Of a DNA stretch of 64,000 bases, positions 55,652 through 63,647 are shown one piece after another. Position 1 is the stretch's first letter; each line of letters begins with the position of its first letter. The translations under genes and the position numbers were made by a program. Source of the DNA: JAHRAW01 sp965243285 (GTDB lineage Bacteria > Pseudomonadota > Gammaproteobacteria > Arenicellales > Poriferihabitantaceae); NCBI GenBank assembly GCA_965243285.1, contig OZ251537.1, forward strand, positions 496,001 to 560,000, in the 5' to 3' direction. The notes under the pieces were generated by a model that was given only the letters and a program-made list of their open reading frames with translations, was not told the origin of the DNA and made no database searches.

Positions 55652-57049
55652 CTACCAATCCACCACGGCGGCGGCGATTTTACCCGCCAGGCCACCGAAA
55701 CCGCCGTCGCTCATGGTTACGATAACATCATTTCCGCGCCGCTTAGCGTGGCGAGATTGCAGCGCGGCGACAATTTCATCGGCGTCTTCGAGGCGCAAAA
55801 TAGCCTCGCGCGGCGCCGAATCCAGCGCCTGATTCAGCGCAGAGAATGCATCGCCTGGCGCGCTAATAATCGCGCAATCGGCGCTTCGCAACGCCGCCGC
55901 TAACGTCGCGCCGTGGCCGCCATCGCCATCGCCCATGCGCATGGTGTTCGAGCGCAATTCCACCACCGCAAATACGCGGCTGCCGGCATGCCGGGCGCGC
56001 AGCGCGGCGATGGTCGCGGCGATGGCGCTGGGGTGATGCGCGAAATCATCGTACACACTTATCGCGGCGCATTGATGCAGCAATTGCAAGCGCCTATCGA
56101 CGCCGACATAGCGCGCCAACGATGCGGCCGCGGCCGCCACCGGTACGCCGACCAAATCCGCCGCCGCCAGCGCCGCCAACGCATTCGCCATATTGTGGCG
56201 GCCCATGCAGCGCCAATTCACCCGCGCCGCCGGCTTGCCATACCGCAACACCTCGAAGCTCGAGCAGTCCGCGGCCCTCGGCACAGCGCGCCATTCGACC
56301 TCAGCGCGCGCCGTCGCGGCGGTGGAAAAACGCGTCAGCGGGCTCCAGCAGCCCATCTCGATAACCTCGGCCAAGCGCTGGTCGTCGGCATTCACCACCA
56401 CCGCGCCGTTGGGCGGCACGATGCGCATTAGGTGATGGAATTGTTTTTGGATTTGCTCGACGTTGTCGAAAATATCGGCGTGGTCGAATTCCAAATTATT
56501 GAGAATGGCGAGGTGCGGGCGGTAATGCAGAAATTTGGAGCGCTTGTCGAAAAACGCGGTATCGTATTCATCGGCCTCAATGACGAAACACGCGCCGTCG
56601 CCGAGGCTGGCGGAGCGCGCAAAATTGCCCGGCTTGCCGCCGATTAAATAGCCCGGCGATTGCCCGGCGCTTTGCAATATCCAAGCCAAAATGGCCGCGG
56701 TGGTGGTTTTGCCGTGGGTGCCGGCCACCGCCAACACCCGCCGCTGCGCCAGCACATTGTCGCGCAGCCATTGCGGCCCGGATTGATAGGGCAAGCCACG
56801 CGCCAGCACGCTTTCGACCACCGCATTGCCGCGCGAGAGGGCATTGCCGATAAGCACCAAGCCCGGCGCATCGCCCAAATGCTCGGGCGAATAACCGCCC
56901 GCGACCGCGATATTTTCGGCCGCCAGCAGCGTGCTCATGGGCGGATATACATCGCCATCGCAACCGCGCACCGCATGCCCGCTGGCCTTGGCCAACTGCG
57001 CCACCCCGGCCATAAACACGCCGCCGATTCCAGCGATGAATATGTTCAT
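55652..57049 (-). CDS. mpl: UDP-N-acetylmuramate:tripeptide ligase Mpl
   Basis: Recycles murein tripeptide by ligating L-Ala-gamma-D-Glu-meso-DAP to UDP-MurNAc. Mur-ligase family marks: MNIFIAGIGGVFMAGVAQLA (dinucleotide-like N-terminus), the P-loop GTHGKTTT (110-117), IEADEYDTAFFDKRSKFLHY and NNLEFDHADIF, both typical of Mpl, and YDDFAHHPSAI. The C-terminal domain includes ELRSNTMRMG. Length 465 aa is normal. Upstream are tandem GCGATAAATTCATA repeats and a repeat block. Confidence 0.95.
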   Translation of the reverse strand: MNIFIAGIGGVFMAGVAQLAKASGHAVRGCDGDVYPPMSTLLAAENIAVAGGYSPEHLGDAPGLVLIGNALSRGNAVVESVLARGLPYQSGPQWLRDNVLAQRRVLAVAGTHGKTTTAAILAWILQSAGQSPGYLIGGKPGNFARSASLGDGACFVIEADEYDTAFFDKRSKFLHYRPHLAILNNLEFDHADIFDNVEQIQKQFHHLMRIVPPNGAVVVNADDQRLAEVIEMGCWSPLTRFSTAATARAEVEWRAVPRAADCSSFEVLRYGKPAARVNWRCMGRHNMANALAALAAADLVGVPVAAAAASLARYVGVDRRLQLLHQCAAISVYDDFAHHPSAIAATIAALRARHAGSRVFAVVELRSNTMRMGDGDGGHGATLAAALRSADCAIISAPGDAFSALNQALDSAPREAILRLEDADEIVAALQSRHAKRRGNDVIVTMSDGGFGGLAGKIAAAVVDW

Positions 57050-57104
57050 GGCGCTGTTTTAATGGCGGTTTCAAGGTTGTCAACCACGCCGCTTAATTTC
57101 CCTA

Positions 57105-57160
57105 GCGATAAATTCATAACGATAAATTCATAGCGATAAATTCATAGCGAAAATCTATAA
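57105..57160. repeat. Tandem GCGATAAATTCATA units upstream of mpl
   Basis: A 14-15 bp unit occurs three times (from 57105, 57120 and 57134), with a decayed fourth copy (GCGAAAATCTATA, from 57148). It ends about ten bases before the left end of the adjoining main-family copy. Confidence 0.65.
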
Positions 57161-57171
57161 CAACAAATTTA

Positions 57172-57550
57172 GGGATTTATATATCTAAATCTGCAGTTCG
57201 ATTGGCGTTTTTTTTGAGGTCAGCGGCTGATTTAGGGGGGCTGCGTTTGATTTTTGCGTTGGCTTTGGCTTTGGCTTTGGCTGTTAACGTTTTACTCCAC
57301 CTTAGCTTTTTCATGGGGGAGTCAAATCAGGCGGCTTTATCGCCTGATTTGGTGGGGGGCTGTTGATGTTGGCTTTTTTGCTTTTGCCTTTAAATCTTCA
57401 ACTCACTGCCCAAATGAGGGGCCATGTAAAAAACCAACAGTCAAGTCAAAATCAAGTCTAAAGCAAATCAAAAGCCAAGTCTAAAGCAAAATCAAAAGCC
57501 AACTCAAACGCCCCCGACCAAATCAGGCAAAAACGGGCGGTTTTTAGGTA
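57172..57550. repeat. Main-family copy lacking its right end, upstream of mpl
   Basis: Left end GGGATTTATATATCTAAATC, then GCAGTTCGATTGGCG and GAGGTCAGCGGCTG modules, as in other left ends. The AAATCAGGCG hairpin is at 57,325-57,351, and CAAAAGCCAAG runs follow to about 57,510. The expected right terminal repeat is missing; the copy stops near an incomplete AAATCAGGC hairpin. Confidence 0.8.
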
Positions 57551-57617
57551 AAAGCGGTGTGCGATGGGAGCGATGGGAGCGATGGGGGGAATCCAACCAC
57601 AAGTCGATGACCGGCGT

Positions 57618-58184
57618 TTAGGCGCGTTCGATATACTCGCCGCTGTCGGTGTTGACTTTGATTTTTTCGCCGGCGGCGATGAAAGTGGGCACGATGACGC
57701 GCAGGCCGGTCTCCAAAGTGGCCGGTTTGCCGCTGCCGGAGGCGGTTTGGCCGCGGGTGGCGGCGTCGGTTTCGGTAACCAGCAGGGTCACGGCGGCCGG
57801 TAAATCCATGCCGATGGGGGCGTCGTTGTGGAAGTTGATGTGCACCTCGGCGCTGGGCAATAAATAGGGCGCGCAGGACTCGAAATCCTCAGCCGCTAAC
57901 GAGATTTGCTCATAGGTTTCCACATCCATAAACACATGCGATGCTCCATCTCCATCGGCGTATAAATATTGCATACGGCGCGGTTCGACGCGCGCTTTTT
58001 CGATTTTATCCTCGGAGCGGAAGCGCTCGTTGAGTTTGCCGCCATCGCTGATACACTTCATTTCCAGTTGCACGAAGGCGCCGCCCTTGCCGGGCTTGAC
58101 ATGATTTTTTCGCAGCACGCGCCACAATTTGTCTTGATGCTCCAATAGATTGCCGACGCGGGCGTCGAAAGCCGAGATTTTCAT
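57618..58184 (-). CDS. efp: Elongation factor P
   Basis: Relieves ribosome stalling at polyproline. The KOW-like N-terminal domain has HVKPGKGGAFVQLEMK, with Lys33 at the tip of the loop that is lysylated or rhamnosylated in other species; Lys rather than Arg suggests the EpmA type of modification, but no epmA/epmB is in the window. The two OB-fold domains follow, ending GLRVIVPTFIAAGEKIKVNT. Length 188 aa is exactly that of E. coli EF-P. Confidence 0.96.
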   Translation of the reverse strand: MKISAFDARVGNLLEHQDKLWRVLRKNHVKPGKGGAFVQLEMKCISDGGKLNERFRSEDKIEKARVEPRRMQYLYADGDGASHVFMDVETYEQISLAAEDFESCAPYLLPSAEVHINFHNDAPIGMDLPAAVTLLVTETDAATRGQTASGSGKPATLETGLRVIVPTFIAAGEKIKVNTDSGEYIERA

Positions 58185-58533
58185 GGCGATGGGGGTGGTT
58201 TAATGGGTGGGTTGAAAAATGACGCGGAATTGGTCGAATTTGGGCGGAGTTTTGGCGGTATTGGGTCGAAATGGGCGAAATCCGGCGAAATCTGGTGAAA
58301 TCCGGCGAATTTAGGCGGCGTTTGAGTGCTGAATGCGCCGCCATCCGCCATCACACCTAGCCATCACACCTATATGAGCAAAATCAGCGAGCGAATGATG
58401 ACCAGCGCCATAATCACCGCGCGGCCGGCCGACCGCCAGGCCGCTGACCGCCAGGCCGCTGACCGCCAGGCCGCTGATTGCCAGGCCGCTGACCGCCAGG
58501 GCGCTGACCGCCAGGGCGCTGATTGTATGGGCT
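58185..58533. repeat. Spacer with GGCGAAATC runs and a 15-bp tandem repeat
   Basis: Upstream of efp the DNA has degenerate GGCGAAATCCGGCGAAATCT-type repeats (58,260-58,320). At 58,431-58,520 a 15-bp unit, GACCGCCAGGCCGCT, is repeated six times with one or two base changes. An 88-codon frame crosses the array (repeating A-D-R-Q) but I do not accept it as a gene. Any UDG promoter must lie here. Confidence 0.6.
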
Positions 58534-59283
58534 ATGCCCCCGCGCTATCAACCGAGCGCGAGCATGGCGGGGGCGGATATGGCGGGCAGTAGCGCGCCGG
58601 CCGCCAGTCCAGCCATCTGGCCGGCGGCCTGGTATCGCGAAGATTGCCGCGATTGCCCGCGCCTGGGGGCGTTTTTGGATGCGGTGAAGCGCGCCCACGG
58701 CGATTATATGTGCCGCCCGGTGCCGCCGTTTGGCGACCGCGAGGCGGCGTTGCTCATCGTCGGGCTGGCGCCCGGCAAGCACGGCGCCTGCGCCACTGGC
58801 CGGCCGTTCACCGGCGACCATGCCGGCATTTTGCTGTATGAAACGCTGCATCGCTTCGGTTTTGGCTCGGCGCCGGCCTCGCGCAGCCGCGATGACGCGC
58901 TGGTATTGCGCAACTGCCGCATCACCAACGCGGTGAAATGCCTGCCGCCGCAAAACAAACCGCGCGGCGATGAAGTCGCCAACTGCAATCACTATTTGGC
59001 GGCTGAATTGGCGGCGCCGCGCCTGCGCCTGGTGCTCGCCCTCGGTCATCTGGCGCACCGCGCCGTGCTGCGCGCGCTCGGTCAGCGACAAAGCCGCTGC
59101 CGCTTCGCCCACAACGCCCGCCACGCCTTAGATGGCGGTTTGATTTTGCTCGACAGTTATCACTGCAGCCGCTACAACACCAACACCCGCCGCCTCACCG
59201 AAGCGATGTTTCACCAAGTTTTCGCGCGCATCGACGGCGAACTGGCCGCGCTGCCGGCTGCCGCATCGGGCGCCAAAACCTAA
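58534..59283 (+). CDS. Uracil-DNA glycosylase, family 5 (UDGb-like)
   Basis: Base-excision repair glycosylase of the thermophilic/actinobacterial UDGb type. Three family motifs are clear: LIVGLAPGKHGACATGRPFT followed by GDHAG; RITNAVKCLPPQNKP; and DSYHCSRYNTNTRR. N-terminal CRDCPRL and a later Cys suggest the Fe-S cluster set. Length is up to 249 aa; in-frame ATGs at 58564 and 58579 would shorten the Ala-rich N-terminus. It lies 14 bases before uvrC on the same strand, so two DNA-repair genes may share a transcript. Confidence 0.88.
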   Translation: MPPRYQPSASMAGADMAGSSAPAASPAIWPAAWYREDCRDCPRLGAFLDAVKRAHGDYMCRPVPPFGDREAALLIVGLAPGKHGACATGRPFTGDHAGILLYETLHRFGFGSAPASRSRDDALVLRNCRITNAVKCLPPQNKPRGDEVANCNHYLAAELAAPRLRLVLALGHLAHRAVLRALGQRQSRCRFAHNARHALDGGLILLDSYHCSRYNTNTRRLTEAMFHQVFARIDGELAALPAAASGAKT

Positions 59284-59297
59284 CCGCGCTTACCGCC

Positions 59298-61514
59298 ATG
59301 ACTCCCCCCATCGGCGCGCCGAGCGACCATCGCCCGGCCGATTCGTCGGTCGATTCGTCGGTCGATTCGCCGGCCGATTCGCCGGTTGATTCGTCGCCGA
59401 GCGAGCAGCCACCCTTTGCTTCGGCGGCCTTTTTGGCGGCGCTGCCGGCGCGCCCCGGGGTCTATCTTTTCTATGGCAAAGACGACGCGGCGCTGTATAT
59501 CGGCAAGGCCAACAACCTGAAACGCCGCGTGGCGAGTTATTTTCGCGCCACCGGCTTAAGCCCGAAAACCCGCCTGATGGCAGCGCAGATTCAGCGCGCC
59601 GAAATCCAGCAAACCAGCACCGAAAGCGAGGCCCTGTTGCTGGAAAACAACCTCATCAAAAACCAGCGCCCGCGCTACAACATCTCGCTGCGCGATGACA
59701 AAAGTTTTCCCTACATTCGCTTGAGTGCTCATGTTAATGCGCATGGCGTGGCCGATAACCGCTCGGCGGATAAAAATTTGGCGGATGGTTCGGATATTCA
59801 TTATGGCGGCGCCGAAAATCGCCCCCAAAGCGCCGCCGGCGACCTCCATAATCCCCAAACCGCTCATGTTAATGCGCATGGCGTGGTCGATAACCGCGCG
59901 GCGGATAAAAATTTGGCGAACACCAGCCCGACCGACCTCAACCCATCACCCCCTCCGCAACCCACCTCGCAACCCGCTCGACTCGAGGCCGCCGCCTTCC
60001 CGCGCTTCTCCTTTTATCGCGGCCGACGGGCGCGCCCGCATCGTTATTTTGGGCCTTACCCCAACGCGGCCGCGGTGCGCGAGGTGCTCGGGCAGGTGCA
60101 TAAAATATTTCGCCTGCGCCAATGCAACGATGCGTTTTTTCGCAGCCGCTCGCGGCCCTGTTTGCAGTATCAAATACAGCGCTGCAGCGCGCCGTGCGTC
60201 GGGCGTATCGCGGCGCAGGATTATGCGCAGGATGTGCGCCAAGCCGAGGCCATGTTGAGCGGCGATGATTGCGCCTTGTTGGACGAATTGGCGGCGCGCA
60301 TGGAAAGCGCGGCGGCGGCGCTGGACTACGAAGCGGCGGCGCAGTGCCGCGACCGCATCGCCTTATTGCGGCGGGCGCGCAGCGCCCAATATGTGGATTC
60401 CGACGGCGGCGATGCGGATATCGTAGCCGTGGCGCGGGAATCCGGGCTGGTGTGCTTCGGCGTGGTGTCGATTAGGCGCGGGCGCAACCTCGGGGCGCGC
60501 TTTCAAGTGCGAAAAAACCCGCTGGAGTGGTCGGCGGCGGCGTTATTGCAAGCGTTTTTGCCGCAAAATTATCTCGGCGCCGCCATGCCGCCGGAAATTT
60601 TATTGAGCGACGCCATCAGCGGCGGCGAAGCCCTGCAGCAGGCGTTCACCGATAACCGGCAGCACGCTCACGGCGAGGGCGGGAACTTGCGCCGAAAATG
60701 CGCGGTGCGCATCAAACAGAATTGCCGCGCCCATCGCGCCCGCTGGATAGAGGCGGCGCGGGTCAATGTCGCCGACCACCTGCGCAGCCACTTAAGCCAA
60801 CGCAGCCAGCTCGAGGCGCAATTCATCGATTTAGCGGCGCTGTTGGAATGCGCGGATACCCCAGCCCGCCTCGAATGTTTCGACATCAGCCACACCCAAG
60901 GCGAGCGCCCGGTCGGCGCCTGCGTGGTGTTCGATAAACAAGGCGCGGTGACCTCCGATTATCGGCGCTTCAACATCACCGGCATAACGCCCGGCGACGA
61001 TTACGCCGCCATGCGCCAAGCGCTCACCCGCCGCTACCAGCGCGCGCTTAGCGAGGACGGCAAACTGCCGGATGTGGTGCTGATAGACGGCGGCCGTGGC
61101 CAACTGACGGTGGCGGCGCAGGTTTTCGAGGAACTGCAGATGAGCGCCTCGATATTGCTGGTGGGCGTCTCCAAAGGCGCGGCGCGGCGCCCGGGCGAGG
61201 AGCAACTGCACCGCCTGGGCAAGGCGGCGGCTATAATACCCGGCCAGGCTTCGCTGGCGCTGTGCTTGATTCAACGCGTCCGCGACGAGGCGCATCGCTT
61301 CGCTATCGCCGGCCATCGCCATCGTCGCGCCAAGGCGCGCACCACCTCGCCGCTGCAGCGCATCGCCGGGGTCGGCGAACAACGCCGCCGCAGTTTATTG
61401 CGCCACTTCGGCGGCATGCGCGAAATCACCCGCGCCGGGGTCGAAGATTTAGTCAAGGCGCCGGGCATAAGCCCAGCCCTGGCGGCGCGTATACATGAGC
61501 AAATTCATCAGTGA
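59298..61514 (+). CDS. uvrC: Excinuclease ABC subunit C with an in-frame insertion
   Basis: Makes both incisions in nucleotide excision repair. The GIY-YIG nuclease is at residues 53-135 (GVYLFYGK..ALYIGKANNLKRRV). The UVR motif, RNase H-like domain (CFDISHTQGERPVGACVVFD; DVVLIDGGRGQL) and helix-hairpin-helix end follow. Two oddities. The first ~38 residues are D-S-S-V-D-S-P repeats. Residues about 144-229 interrupt the normal junction between YIRLS and FPRFSFYRG; the insert contains the 19-residue AHVNAHGVADNRSADKNLA and a near copy (189-207). The frame is kept, so the protein may be active. Length is 738 aa against about 610. Confidence 0.93.
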   Translation: MTPPIGAPSDHRPADSSVDSSVDSPADSPVDSSPSEQPPFASAAFLAALPARPGVYLFYGKDDAALYIGKANNLKRRVASYFRATGLSPKTRLMAAQIQRAEIQQTSTESEALLLENNLIKNQRPRYNISLRDDKSFPYIRLSAHVNAHGVADNRSADKNLADGSDIHYGGAENRPQSAAGDLHNPQTAHVNAHGVVDNRAADKNLANTSPTDLNPSPPPQPTSQPARLEAAAFPRFSFYRGRRARPHRYFGPYPNAAAVREVLGQVHKIFRLRQCNDAFFRSRSRPCLQYQIQRCSAPCVGRIAAQDYAQDVRQAEAMLSGDDCALLDELAARMESAAAALDYEAAAQCRDRIALLRRARSAQYVDSDGGDADIVAVARESGLVCFGVVSIRRGRNLGARFQVRKNPLEWSAAALLQAFLPQNYLGAAMPPEILLSDAISGGEALQQAFTDNRQHAHGEGGNLRRKCAVRIKQNCRAHRARWIEAARVNVADHLRSHLSQRSQLEAQFIDLAALLECADTPARLECFDISHTQGERPVGACVVFDKQGAVTSDYRRFNITGITPGDDYAAMRQALTRRYQRALSEDGKLPDVVLIDGGRGQLTVAAQVFEELQMSASILLVGVSKGAARRPGEEQLHRLGKAAAIIPGQASLALCLIQRVRDEAHRFAIAGHRHRRAKARTTSPLQRIAGVGEQRRRSLLRHFGGMREITRAGVEDLVKAPGISPALAARIHEQIHQ
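59727..59985 (+). repeat. In-frame insertion with 57-bp direct repeats inside uvrC
   Basis: About 258 bp (86 codons) that other UvrC proteins lack. It contains two copies of a 57-bp unit, at 59727-59783 and 59862-59918, which differ at only a few positions. Its composition matches the host gene less well at the repeat units (AT-richer GATAAAAATTTGGCG). Confidence 0.75.
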
Positions 61515-61519
61515 TGGGG

Positions 61520-62010
61520 GGTGATTCGGTTTTCGCTGTTGATTTTGGCTGTTGGCTGTTGATTTTGGCTTTGGCTGTTGATTTTGGCTTTGGCTTTTCG
61601 CTTTAGACTTGGCTCTTGATTTGCTTTTGACTTGGTTTTTGGTTTGCTTTTGACTTGGTTTTTGGTTTTTACATTGTCCCTCATTTGGGCTAATGAGTTG
61701 AAAATTTAAAGCCAAAAGCAAAAAGACCAACATCGACAGCCCCCCCACCAAATCAGGCGATAAAGCCGCCTGATTTGACTCCCCCCAGATGAAGCTAGGG
61801 GGGAGTAAAACGTTAAAAGCCAAAGCCAAAGTCAAAAGCCAAAGCCAAAGTCAAAAGCCAAAGCAAAATCAAGGTCAAAATCAACATCAAACGCACCCCC
61901 CACCAAAACTGGCGATGAAGCCGCCAGTTTTGGCTCCCCCCTAAAAAGATAGGGTGGAGCAAAGCCTTGAACAGCCAAGGCAACGGCGAAAAGCAACCGC
62001 AAAATCAAAA
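61520..62010. repeat. Main-family block between uvrC and pgsA
   Basis: GTTGATTTTGGCT runs, the CCTCATTTGGGCTAATGAG module, the AAATCAGGCG hairpin (61,750-61,777), a C/G hairpin (61,778-61,806), CCAAAGTCAAAAG runs, the AAAACTGGCG hairpin (61,904-61,932) and the AAAAAGATAGGGTGGAGCAA module. Neither GGG/TATA end is present. Confidence 0.8.
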
Positions 62011-62120
62011 GCCAAATCCCCCAAAAATCTCCCAAAAATCCCCCAAAAATCCCCCAAAAATCGCCATAATCCACCCAAACCCTACATAATCACGCGCATT
62101 ACTCCCAGCCAAGCCCAGTC
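62011..62120. other. Spacer before pgsA with CCCCCAAAAAT repeats
   Basis: The unit CCCCCAAAAAT and close variants repeat four times (62,028-62,062). Otherwise nothing beyond the presumed pgsA promoter region. Confidence 0.4.
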
Positions 62121-62792
62121 GTGTATATCTACATTCCCAATCTGGTGACTTTGTTTCGGGTGGCGTTGATTCCGGCGCTGGTGGTGATGTACTTTTGGCC
62201 GTCGGGGCAGCGCGAGAGCATCGTGGCCGGCATTTTTGTGCTGGCGGCGCTCACCGATTGGCTGGACGGCTACCTGGCGCGGCGGATGGATGCGGTGACG
62301 CGGCTCGGCGCTTTTTTAGACCCGGTGGCGGATAAATTAATCGTCTCGTCGGCGCTGGTGTTGCTGGCGTCGGACATCGAAGTGTTGCGCCACGCCCTGC
62401 ACCCGACGCCGTTCGCCATCGCCGTGGCCATTATCATCGGCCGCGAGATCGTGGTGTCGGCGCTGCGCGAATGGATGGCGGAATTGGGCGAGCGCGGCGT
62501 GGTGGCGGTGGGCAAGGTCGGCAAATTCAAGACCGGCTTTCAGATGGTCGCCATCATCGTGTTACTGTATGGCCAGCCGGCCGGCGGCCTTTCCATTTTC
62601 CGGCTCGGCGAGATATTGCTCTACCTGGCGGCGCTGCTGACCTTGTGGAGCATGTACGAGTATTTGCGCATGGCGCAACCATGGCTGCGCGACGGCGGCA
62701 AAAATCCGCCGGATTCGCTATTGACACCAGCGCCCGGCGGCATAGAATCAGGGCGCGGTGAATCAGCCGCCGACGGCATGAAGCGGGAATAG
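62121..62792 (+). CDS. pgsA: CDP-diacylglycerol--glycerol-3-phosphate 3-phosphatidyltransferase
   Basis: Committed step of phosphatidylglycerol synthesis, using CdsA's product. The CDP-alcohol phosphotransferase signature is complete: DWLDGYLARRMDAVTRLGAF followed by LDPVADK (about residues 46-72). NLVTLFRVALIP at the start is typical. Six hydrophobic segments. The start is GTG at 62121; length 223 aa, with a C-terminal tail of about 35 hydrophilic residues beyond the usual end. Its last codons and TAG stop lie inside the 5' end of the tRNA-Gly gene. Confidence 0.95.
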   Translation: MYIYIPNLVTLFRVALIPALVVMYFWPSGQRESIVAGIFVLAALTDWLDGYLARRMDAVTRLGAFLDPVADKLIVSSALVLLASDIEVLRHALHPTPFAIAVAIIIGREIVVSALREWMAELGERGVVAVGKVGKFKTGFQMVAIIVLLYGQPAGGLSIFRLGEILLYLAALLTLWSMYEYLRMAQPWLRDGGKNPPDSLLTPAPGGIESGRGESAADGMKRE

Positions 62793-62857
62793 CTCAGTGG
62801 TAGAGCACAACCTTGCCAAGGTTGGGGTCGCGAGTTCGAATCTCGTTTCCCGCTCCA
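62783..62857 (+). tRNA. tRNA-Gly (GCC)
   Basis: Cloverleaf read by eye: acceptor GCGGGAA pairs with TTCCCGC. D arm GCTC..GAGC, anticodon arm with loop TTGCCAA (anticodon GCC, reads GGC and GGU), T arm with GTTCGAATC, discriminator T, then encoded CCA at 62855-62857. The first ten bases overlap the end of pgsA. In E. coli and relatives glycine, cysteine and leucine tRNAs also follow pgsA, but without this overlap. Confidence 0.96.
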
Positions 62858-62879
62858 ATCATCGCCCTTGTACTTGATT

Positions 62880-62925
62880 TTGGATTTATATACCTGAATC
62901 CGCACGCTGGATTGGCGTTTTTCTT
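62880..62925. repeat. Degenerate main-family left end downstream of tRNA-Gly
   Basis: TGGATTTATATACCTGAATC followed by CGCACGCTGGATTGGCG matches the left end and its adjoining module with several changes. No body or right end follows. Confidence 0.6.
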
Positions 62926-62998
62926 ATGCGGATGGCGTGTTATTGGGCGGCGCGCCGGCGTTGCATGAGGGAGCGCAAAATTTCAACTCCCCCTATGG

Positions 62999-63399
62999 GA
63001 GGCTGTGCTAAAAGCCATTTATTGGGGATTTATAGTCCTAAATCTGCAGTTCGATTGGCGTTTTTTTGAGGTCAGCGGCTGATTTAGGGGGCTGCTTTTG
63101 ATTTTTGCTTTGGCTTTTTGCTTTTGATTTGGTTTTAGCTTTGGCTTTGGCTTTGGCTGTTAACGCTTTACTCCCCCTCATGGTGAAGCGGGGGGAGTGA
63201 AGATTAAAAGCCAAAAGCCAAAATCAACCCCAAACCCACCGAGCAGATTTAGATATATAACCCCCATTTATTGGTTAAAACTTCCATTGGCTTGGTTAAA
63301 AAAACAAACAACAACGTTGTTAGTGTTCATTTTTTAATTTTGAAAATGAACCCTTTCCTTCATTTTCCTGGTCAGCAATGGCGTTTAGCACAGCATCTC
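62999..63399. mobile_element. Second copy of the 150-bp family, interrupted by a main-family element
   Basis: The ends are GAGGCTGTGCTAAAAGCC and, inverted, GGCGTTTAGCACAGCATCTC. Without the 241-bp element at 63024-63264 and its 8-bp duplication, the unit is about 152 bp. It aligns along its length with 16328-16477 (shared TTAATTTTGAAAATGA and TTTCCTTCATTTTCC). The ends and several interior bases differ, so the copies are old. No 4-bp duplication is clear at this site. Confidence 0.85.
63024..63264. mobile_element. Short main-family element nested in the second-family copy
   Basis: 241 bp. The 8-bp flanks CATTTATT are at 63016-63023 and 63265-63272. Left end GGGGATTTATAGTCCTAAAT, right end TTTAGATATATAACCCC. 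It retains the left-end module, T/G runs, one C/G hairpin (63,171-63,197) and a short right half, but lacks the AAATCAGGCG hairpin. Smallest intact copy in the window, so that hairpin is not needed for mobility. Confidence 0.9.
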
Positions 63400-63647
63400 A
63401 AGGGGGGTCGATGTTTCGTGCCAATGGCGGCAGTGGGAGGCGTTTGATTCCGGCCGGCGGCGGGCTGGATAGGGAATAAAGGCCGGGTACGCCGTAAAAA
63501 ATCCGCCGCCGGTGGCGGGTGAATAAACGCCACGAGCGAGGCGTGGTGTCAATTTTGCGGCGGGTGGTGCGGCGTGTCGCGCGGTGAAGGCGGTGAAATT
63601 TAGGTGGTGATTCCCATGATTTTTGCCGCTGGGGGCGGCTTCCGAGT
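63400..63647. other. Spacer before the last gene
   Basis: Unique GC-rich DNA, with no ORF of note on either strand and no recognised repeat. Confidence 0.4.

Noticed and set aside
58326..58592. 88-codon frame with repeated A-D-R-Q
   Set aside because: The frame is created by a 15-bp tandem repeat, with no family likeness, and it overlaps the start of the UDG gene.
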